Below are positions 58,907 to 64,000 of a DNA stretch of 64,000 nt, piece by piece. A program made the translations under genes and the position numbers. This DNA comes from Steroidobacter denitrificans (GTDB taxonomy: Bacteria; Pseudomonadota; Gammaproteobacteria; Steroidobacterales; Steroidobacteraceae): assembly GCF_001579945.1 (NCBI RefSeq), contig NZ_CP011971.1:1762001-1826000 (forward strand). The letters run 5' to 3'. How positions within the stretch are numbered: the first letter of the stretch is position 1; each line of letters begins with the position of its first letter. Under the pieces are notes generated by a model. That model was not told the DNA's origin. It worked only from the letters and a program-made list of their open reading frames with translations, and did not search any database.

Positions 58907-59146
58907 AAGCCCGCGCCCATCACGGAATCGCAAATCCTGATGCCGCGCCGCCATGACGACGACCGCCGCGACTTGTGGAGTGTGTTCAACCGCACGCAGG
59001 AGAACTTGACCAAAGGCGGCCTGTCCGCCCGTGCCGCGAATGGCCGCCGCCAGACCACCCGGCCCGTGCAGGGCATCGACCAAAGCGTGCGCCTGAATCG
59101 CGCCCTGTGGCTGCTGGCCGATGGCCTGCGTCAGCTCAAAGCCTGA
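58907..59146 (+). pseudogene. DUF932 gene, 3' part (after IS insertion)
   Basis: The last 79 residues of the disrupted DUF932 protein, from KPAPITESQILMPRR to LLADGLRQLKA. They join in frame to residue 195 (YDED) of the 5' part when the IS is removed. An internal ATG at 58940 could start a 68-residue fragment, but no ribosome site is seen. Confidence 0.9.
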
Positions 59147-59224
59147 TTCCCCACGCGGCAGGGGCAGGCAGCAGCCCTTGCCGCTTCTCTCGCTGCTGCA
59201 TCCCAACCGCTAGGAGAAATCACC

Positions 59225-61273
59225 ATGAACGCCGTACTCAAAACCGAAGCCGTCGCCATCGAAGCCGCCGCACCGCTGGAAGTGGCCGACCCGACCAAGA
59301 ACCTGATCCTGGTTCCCCTCTCGCAGTTGCTGCCGCGCCGTTCCAAGCGCAACGTCCGCACGACCCCGCGCCAGTCCATCCCCGAACTGGCCGCGAGCAT
59401 CGCCCGCATCGGCCTGCTGCAAAACCTGATCGTCATCCTCGCCGCCGATGGCGAGCAATACGAAGTCGTCGCAGGCGACCGCCGCCTGACCGCCTTGAAG
59501 CTGCTGGCGAAGAAGAAGCGCATCCCCGCCGACTACGAAGTGCCGTGCCTGCTGGTGCCCGATGCCTCGGCCCGCACCGTCAGCCTCGCGGAGAACGTGC
59601 AACGCGAGAACATGCACCCCGCCGACCAGTTCGCGGCCTTCGCCGCGCTGGTCAAGGAAGGCCGACCCATCGAGGACATTGCCGCCGACTTCGGCGTGTC
59701 CCCGCTGGTGGTGCAGCGCCGCTTGAAGCTGGCGAACGTCTCGCCGCGCCTGATGGCCGACTACCGGGCCGGTGGCGTGACGCTGGAACAGTTGATGGCC
59801 CTGACCATCACTGACGACCACGCCGCGCAGGAAGCCGCGTTCTATGGTGCGCCGGAATGGCAGCGCAGCCCGTCCAAGCTGCGCGAGCGCCTGACCGAAC
59901 GCGAAATCGACGCCGCGCACGCGCTGGTGCGCTTCGTCGGACTGGACACCTACCGGCAGGCAGGCGGCGGTATCCGCCGCGACCTGTTCGCCGAAGGCGA
60001 TGCCGGAACCTACCTCACCGATACCGGAGTGCTGGAAACGCTGGTGCGCGACAAGCTGGCAACGCTGGCCGAGGACGTGCGCGCCGAGGGATGGGCGTGG
60101 GTGGAGGCCGTGCCGCATTTGGCCTACGAGGAACGGCAGGCGTTCCAGAACGCCCCGCGCCACCGCCGCGAGCCGACCACCCGCGAGGCCCGCCGCATCG
60201 CCGCGCTGGAAACCCGCCTCGAAAAGATCGACGCCGAACTGGAAGAAGCCTGCGACGCCGAGGACGAGGCCAAGGCCGAGAAACTGGAACAGCGGCGCGA
60301 TCAGGTGGTCGGGGAACTGCAAGACGCGGAGGACGCCTTGCAAGGCTATGCGCCAGAGGTGCGCGACGTGGCCGGCTCCATCGTCACCATCGACCGCAAC
60401 GGCGAGGCCGTCATTCATCGCGGCCTGCTGCGCGAAGCCGAGGCCAAGGCGCTGCGCACGCTCGACAAGCTGCGACGCGGTTTCGGCAGCACCGAAGGCG
60501 AAGCCGCCAACGACGAGCACGAGGACGACGACGCGCCCAAGGCGGCAAGCCTGTCCGACCGACTGGCGCAGCGGTTGAGCGCCCACCGCACGGCGGCGCT
60601 GCAAATCGAAGTCGCCCGGCATCCGCACGTCGCGCTGGCCGCGCTGGTGCATGGCATGGTGCAAACCGTCTTGCAGCCCGACGCCTACGGCGATGGCCTG
60701 CCGCTGGGCGTGCGCCTCACGGTGCAAGACCGGCTGGAAGGCATGGCCCCGGACTGGCCGGAATCGCCTGCCACCGTGGCACTGCGCGAACTGCAACAGG
60801 TGGCAGGTGTTGCCTTGCCGGAGGACAGCGCCGAACTGTTCGCCGTGCTGCTGGCGAAGCCGCAAGACGAACTGGTGCGCCTGCTGGCGGTATGCGTGGC
60901 CGCAACGGTGGACGTGGTGACGCCCCGCGCCACGACGCACCAGCGCGGCGAGGAACTGGCGCAGGCCGTGGGCCTCGACATGGCCGCATGGTGGAAGCCA
61001 ACCGCAGAGGGCTACTTCAAGCACGTTTCCAAGGCCGCGATTCTGGATGCCGTGGGCGCGTTTGCGCCGGAATCCGTCACCCGGCTGGCGAAGCTCAAGA
61101 AGGCCGACATTGCCAGCGAAGCCGAGCGGCTGGCGGATGGCACGGGCTGGATGCCCGCCATCTTCAAGGCCGCAGGCCCGCAGGAGGCCGCGCAGGAAGA
61201 AGGCCCGGAGCAGGACGCCCCGGAGGATGCCGACGCCGTGACGGATGAACCCGCCGAGGCGCTGGCCGCTTGA
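59225..61273 (+). CDS. ParB/Spo0J-like protein of the element (682 aa)
   Basis: ParB N-terminal nuclease-like domain (about residues 28-130): SQLLPRRSKRNVR, the arginine box GDRRLTALKLL, and LAENVQRENMHPADQFAAF; then a KorB/ParB helix-turn-helix around 150-175 (IEDIAADFGVSPLVVQRRLKLANVS). The large C-terminal region has a charged coiled coil (about 325-395) and an acidic tail rich in Glu, Asp and Ala. At 682 residues it is twice the size of partition ParB; such large forms are typical of ICEs and plasmids and may act in maintenance or regulation rather than chromosome partition. AGGAG precedes the ATG. Confidence 0.92.
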   Translation: MNAVLKTEAVAIEAAAPLEVADPTKNLILVPLSQLLPRRSKRNVRTTPRQSIPELAASIARIGLLQNLIVILAADGEQYEVVAGDRRLTALKLLAKKKRIPADYEVPCLLVPDASARTVSLAENVQRENMHPADQFAAFAALVKEGRPIEDIAADFGVSPLVVQRRLKLANVSPRLMADYRAGGVTLEQLMALTITDDHAAQEAAFYGAPEWQRSPSKLRERLTEREIDAAHALVRFVGLDTYRQAGGGIRRDLFAEGDAGTYLTDTGVLETLVRDKLATLAEDVRAEGWAWVEAVPHLAYEERQAFQNAPRHRREPTTREARRIAALETRLEKIDAELEEACDAEDEAKAEKLEQRRDQVVGELQDAEDALQGYAPEVRDVAGSIVTIDRNGEAVIHRGLLREAEAKALRTLDKLRRGFGSTEGEAANDEHEDDDAPKAASLSDRLAQRLSAHRTAALQIEVARHPHVALAALVHGMVQTVLQPDAYGDGLPLGVRLTVQDRLEGMAPDWPESPATVALRELQQVAGVALPEDSAELFAVLLAKPQDELVRLLAVCVAATVDVVTPRATTHQRGEELAQAVGLDMAAWWKPTAEGYFKHVSKAAILDAVGAFAPESVTRLAKLKKADIASEAERLADGTGWMPAIFKAAGPQEAAQEEGPEQDAPEDADAVTDEPAEALAA

Positions 61274-61335
61274 CCCGCGCCGAAGGCAAGCGCCCCGGCC
61301 TCGACTGGGGCGCTTCGCTGGAAGGAGAGCAGCCC

Positions 61336-61545
61336 ATGACCCGCACCACGACCAGCCGCCCACGCATGGCGGCGACCTACGCCCCCGGCACGGTACGCGC
61401 CCGCCGCTGGCACGGCGAAGGCGACGTGCGCGGCTATCGTCCGTCCTCGGGCTGGATGGCCTGCGCCGACCTCACCGACATTCACCCCATCACGGGCCGC
61501 GCCTTGCCGCGTGCCGTGTGGTGGCTTATCGAAACGAAGGAATAA
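61336..61545 (+). CDS. Small conserved hypothetical protein (69 aa)
   Basis: MTRTTTSRPRMAATYAPGTV..., with GGAAGGAG upstream; a basic N-terminus and the segment GYRPSSGWMACADLTDIHPI. It follows the ParB-like gene by 62 bases. I do not recognise the family. A longer TTG-started frame exists but is less likely. Confidence 0.65.
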   Translation: MTRTTTSRPRMAATYAPGTVRARRWHGEGDVRGYRPSSGWMACADLTDIHPITGRALPRAVWWLIETKE

Positions 61546-61595
61546 CCGCGATCGACACCGCGCCCAGGCCGTGCCGTCCTTGGCGCGGTGTACGC

Positions 61596-61627
61596 AAAAA
61601 TCCGGGCGCGGCAGTGGCCGCGCCCGG
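61596..61627 (-). terminator. Rho-independent terminator reading leftward
   Basis: CCGGGCGCGGC and GCCGCGCCCGG form a perfect 11-bp stem with a 4-base loop; on the minus strand it is followed by ATTTTTGCG. It could end transcripts of the XRE gene, about 400 bases after that gene's stop. Confidence 0.65.
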
Positions 61628-61880
61628 TGTTCAAGCCCAACTGCGAAATCGGAACGCCCGCAGTACGCAGGAATGACCAGCAGTTTTCGGCCTGCCGCGT
61701 GCATGGCCCGCAGTTTGAGCAGCGCCCATTTCATCAGAGGCATATTCGCGCTCCCTGCTTGGAAATCTGGAACGGCCTGGGCGTGTCGGCGCGATGCGCC
61801 GCCGGGCATTCGGGCTGCGCCCCGTGCCGTCTTTGCCGTCACGGCCATTCGGCTTCAATCCCTCACGCCTTCGCGCCTGC

Positions 61881-61951
61881 GGCGCTGCGCGCTGCGCTTG
61901 CCTCCGGGGGAAAGCCCTGCGGGCTATCCCCGCCGCGCGATGCTTGGCACC
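61881..61951 (+). repeat. 71-bp dispersed repeat, copy 2
   Basis: GGCGCTGCGCGCTGCGCTTG... through GCTTGGCACC; five mismatches to the copy at 54960-55030. The same phrase is familiar from spacers of related ICEs, in my recollection. Confidence 0.92.
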
Positions 61952-62037
61952 CCTCGATGCGGCCGAACCGGCTGCGCCGGATCGGCCCGCCGCGATGGAC
62001 GGGGCGCTGTGCTGCTGGCGCAGCACGTCACGCGCGC

Positions 62038-62331
62038 CTACGGCGCGTCGCGCTCCTCCAAGACGGCCTCCAGTTCCTGGCGCACTTGCGCCAGAAGTTG
62101 CTCGGTCTTGCGCGAGCTGTCACCGGCATAGGCCAGCGTCAGCAGCGTGAGCGGATGCACTTCCATGACCTCGCACAGCTCGGTCAGCTTGTGCATCGTC
62201 GGGCTTTTCAAGTCGCGTTCCAGCGAACTCATATAGGTGCGGCTGGACACGTCGGAGAATGCTTCCTGGCTCAAGCCGCGCGCTTTCCTGACCGTCCGTA
62301 TTGCCGCCGCCAATGAGGGTTTCGCTGCCAT
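62038..62331 (-). CDS. XRE-family transcriptional regulator
   Basis: Small regulator (97 aa) with a lambda-repressor-like helix-turn-helix at residues 9-65 (IRTVRKARGLSQEAFSDVSS, RTYMSSLERDLKSPT, LTELCEVMEVHPLTLLTLA) and a short helical tail. It is divergent from the second DUF2958 gene across a promoter region with repeated CTATAG boxes. Regulators in this place often control ICE maintenance or transfer. Confidence 0.9.
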   Translation of the reverse strand: MAAKPSLAAAIRTVRKARGLSQEAFSDVSSRTYMSSLERDLKSPTMHKLTELCEVMEVHPLTLLTLAYAGDSSRKTEQLLAQVRQELEAVLEERDAP

Positions 62332-62646
62332 CCGATGGTTTCCGTAAAAACCAAGATGACAGTCGATTGCGACCTATAGGGCTACAATCTATAGTGTTCA
62401 TTCCGGCGAACCGACCCGCTTTCGTGCTTTTACGGAAACCAGCATTGGCGGATTCCGACAGAATCGGGGAACCGCATTCGTGTCTTTCCTGGCCCTCACA
62501 GTTCCGCTTCTGCGTTTCCGTGCATGTACGGATTCGACGGCTTGCGTATCCGTGCTTCCGGGCGAAAGCGTGGATGCGGCTTGGCGGTTCTGCGCTTTGA
62601 CTGAAAAGCGTGTCCGTGCATCCTCGGATGTGTGGGGTCCCCGACT
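62332..62646. other. Divergent regulatory region between XRE and second DUF2958 gene
   Basis: It contains the promoter and CTATAG boxes (62367-62395), then several imperfect copies of a TCCGTGC motif (about 62420, 62477, 62516, 62548, 62611) spread over 200 bases, one of them inside the near-palindrome CCGTGCATGTACGG. No gene is supported. Confidence 0.5.
62367..62395 (+). promoter_or_regulatory. Promoter with paired CTATAG boxes
   Basis: Rightward: -35 TTGCGA (62367-62372), 17-base spacer, -10 TATAGT (62390-62395). The palindromic hexamer CTATAG occurs at 62374-62379 and 62389-62394, the second over the -10; a weaker leftward -10 (TATAGG) overlaps the first. The boxes are good candidates for XRE operator half-sites. 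Confidence 0.6.
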
Positions 62647-62997
62647 ATGACTCAGCCACTGACCACTCCCGAGGAGCGCGCGCAACTGCTCGCCAACGGT
62701 GCGGCGCGCGCCGTTGGCCGAAGCATCGACCCTATGCCGGTGGTGCGGCTGTTCACACCGGACGCGCACGCGACCTGGCTGCTGGCCGCACTCGACCCGA
62801 CCGATGGCGACACGGCCTGGGGGCTGATCGACCTCGGCATCGGTATGCCTGCGTTGGGAACGATCAAGCTGTCCGACCTGGCAAGCATCCTCGGGCCGCG
62901 GCGGCGCCCCGTTCTGCGCGACTTGCATTTTCGCGCCTCGCGGCCGCTATCGGAGTACGTCCAGCTCGCGCAGCGCGATGGTTCCATCCCCGACTGA
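62647..62997 (+). CDS. DUF2958 domain protein (copy 2)
   Basis: A 116-aa protein (MTQPLTTPEERAQLLANGAA) with the core PVVRLFTPDAHATWLLAALD and GLIDLGIGMPALGTIKLSDL, colinear with the copy at 54245 and equal in length. The two are diverged paralogues rather than a recent duplicate. Function unknown. It starts the unit that leads to the DUF2285 gene. Confidence 0.87.
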   Translation: MTQPLTTPEERAQLLANGAARAVGRSIDPMPVVRLFTPDAHATWLLAALDPTDGDTAWGLIDLGIGMPALGTIKLSDLASILGPRRRPVLRDLHFRASRPLSEYVQLAQRDGSIPD

Positions 62998-63322
62998 CCG
63001 GCGCATTGTGTCTTTTTCGGTCTGAACCAAGACGGTTGCGGTCTGAATAGTCACTCATGCACCGAGGGAGTGCGTCCCTGACCGAAAGGGACATGATGCT
63101 CGGCGCGGCTTGCGGCAGGGTGCGCAGTGCTGCGCACCATTTCCGGGCCGCGCGGCCGTCGCACTCGGACAATCCGCGCAAGGCTTCGGAGTCATTCCGT
63201 CTTGACACCGACCGTTGTGGCTTGAAATTAACCGCCCTCGATGACGCTTTGATGTCGTGATGCCATAGCCCTACTGCGTTCGATGCCCGTGGCGACGTTC
63301 CAACAGGGAAGGAGTCCACGTC
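62998..63322. other. Spacer between DUF2958 copy 2 and the DUF2285 gene
   Basis: No gene. CGGTCTGAA occurs twice 18 bases apart (about 63018 and 63039). A TTGACA at 63202 has no matching -10. Confidence 0.45.
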
Positions 63323-64000
63323 ATGGCTGACCGAAGCGCCGAGCATTGGTATCCCACAGCCGCATATCTGTATGTTCTGCATCTCGATGGGCCTGCTCTG
63401 GCCTGGGAATATCTCCGAAGAAATCCCGACTACCGGCGCGACTGGCTGCGCCGTCGCCGCCGTCCGGAAGCGGCACATGGCTGGGGCCTGCGCCTGCTGG
63501 AAGACCCGGCCTTGGATGCGCGCGATGCACATCCAGCTTGGTTCCCCGACCATGACGCCGTGCTCCAGCTCTACCCGGATGCCGACCCACCGCCGGATGC
63601 CCACGCCTTCGAGTTCTGGCGTGTCCCTGGCTGGAAACACCTGATCCATGACGGTAGGCGCTTGGCGCTGGTGGCGCGCTGGCCCGGCTGCTGCGCCCGG
63701 CTCGTACTGGCGCCGGGCCTGGCCGATGGCATGGCCTATCTCTACACCGTCCGCGCCTGCTCGGCACCCTGCGCACGCTACCGTGCATTCGCGGCAGAGC
63801 TAGACAAGCTGACGATGGCGGCCGTGGCCGCGCCGAGGGCGGCAGCGCGATCCCGGCCCACTCCCGCTGCATTGCTGGAACTGCACACCTTGCAGGCGCT
63901 CGACGCGACCCTCGCGGGCGCGTCCTTGCGCGAAACAGCCGTTGGGCTGTTTGGCACCGACGCCGTGGCCGACGGTTGGCACGCAGACGGCGGCTTGCGC
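63323..64000 (+). CDS. DUF2285 / transcriptional-regulator-domain protein (3' end outside window)
   Basis: 226 codons are visible from the ATG at 63323, which has AAGGAG 8 bases upstream. The N-terminal part (YPTAAYLYVLHLDGPALAWE, EYLRRNPDYRRDW) matches the short regulator-like domain seen in many ICE proteins. The rest (WPGCCARLVLAPGLADGM, ELHTLQALDATLAGASLRE, ETAVGLFG) matches the DUF2285 domain. Such proteins lie next to AlpA-like and replication/transfer genes in ICEs; the function is unknown. The end is cut by the window. Confidence 0.83.
   Translation, partial: MADRSAEHWYPTAAYLYVLHLDGPALAWEYLRRNPDYRRDWLRRRRRPEAAHGWGLRLLEDPALDARDAHPAWFPDHDAVLQLYPDADPPPDAHAFEFWRVPGWKHLIHDGRRLALVARWPGCCARLVLAPGLADGMAYLYTVRACSAPCARYRAFAAELDKLTMAAVAAPRAAARSRPTPAALLELHTLQALDATLAGASLRETAVGLFGTDAVADGWHADGGLR

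Larger units (their letters stand above)
61546..62037. other. Spacer with two large hairpins and the second 71-bp repeat
   Basis: No gene is supported. It contains a 10-bp inverted repeat ACACCGCGCC/GGCGCGGTGT (61555-61591), an 11-bp hairpin (61602-61627), and the 71-bp repeat copy 2 (61881-61951). Confidence 0.6.
50567..64000. mobile_element. Left part of a Tn4371-like integrative (conjugative) element
   Basis: Directly after the acnA terminator the content changes from core metabolism to an integrase-led set: integrase, YhcG-type nuclease, RadC, two DUF2958 proteins, DUF932, ParB-like, XRE and DUF2285. This set is common at the integrase end of Tn4371-like ICEs of proteobacteria. The left end lies between 50567 and the integrase start at 50772; I could not identify the attachment repeat because the right end is outside the window. 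No conjugation genes are visible yet, so transfer ability is inferred. Confidence 0.75.

Noticed and set aside
59210-61363. 717-codon open frame antisense to the ParB-like gene
   Set aside because: Composition is a mirror of a high-GC coding gene (rich in His, Arg, Gly, no domain); the sense frame has clear ParB motifs.
62301-62600. 99-codon forward frame over the XRE/DUF2958 control region
   Set aside because: It overlaps the XRE start, its promoter and the repeated motifs, with no ribosome site or domain.
63202-63230. TTGACA upstream of the DUF2285 gene as a promoter
   Set aside because: No -10 hexamer at 16-18 bases; the next bases are AAATTA.

Overview
The window is GC-rich bacterial DNA in two parts: about 50 kb of dense chromosome followed by the left part of an integrated mobile element. 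The gene content suggests a gammaproteobacterium near the Xanthomonadales/Nevskiales/Steroidobacter group. Supporting signs are the uvrC-pgsA and purB-nudJ-mnmA gene orders, AcnA-type aconitase, class II DAHP synthase, a metX-metB pair and a PhoP/PhoQ-like pair. This placement is an inference from gene content and I could not search a database.

Region 1 (1-7225, minus strand): a czcCBA-type heavy-metal RND efflux operon whose pump gene runs off the left edge, a small His-rich secreted protein at its head, and malic enzyme. Region 2 (7474-15846): tRNA-Gly and tRNA-Cys behind a clear promoter, pgsA and uvrC, a family 5 uracil-DNA glycosylase, isocitrate lyase with a divergent LysR regulator, an RluE-type pseudouridine synthase and an EamA exporter. 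Region 3 (15847-28147) is a biosynthesis block: ilvC-ilvE, leuC-leuD-leuB, metX-metB, ilvD and DAHP synthase. Two RNA regulators are visible: a leader-peptide attenuator in front of ilvC, and a well-formed SAM-I riboswitch in front of metX-metB. Region 4 (28286-33158): a probable lysine-catabolic pair (saccharopine dehydrogenase and an ALDH7-type aldehyde dehydrogenase), an enoyl-CoA hydratase and a class III CoA-transferase. Region 5 (33321-50517): hrpA, a PhoQ/PhoP-like two-component pair with PepSY and glycine-zipper envelope proteins, an 81-bp repeat array ending in a long palindrome, mazG, a CoA-type Nudix hydrolase, fumC, purB, nudJ, mnmA and acnA.

Region 6 (about 50570-64000) begins just after the acnA terminator with a tyrosine integrase. 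It continues with a YhcG-type nuclease, RadC, two DUF2958 proteins, a DUF932 protein, a large ParB-like protein, an XRE regulator and a DUF2285 protein cut by the right edge. This gene set is typical of Tn4371-like integrative and conjugative elements. An nhaA antiporter gene lies in it in reverse orientation, probably as cargo. An IS3-family element (57640-58903) has split the DUF932 gene; a 3-bp target duplication and matching ends allow the original 274-residue frame to be rebuilt exactly. Non-coding spacers in this region are duplicated, which suggests that gene-plus-spacer units have been copied within the element.
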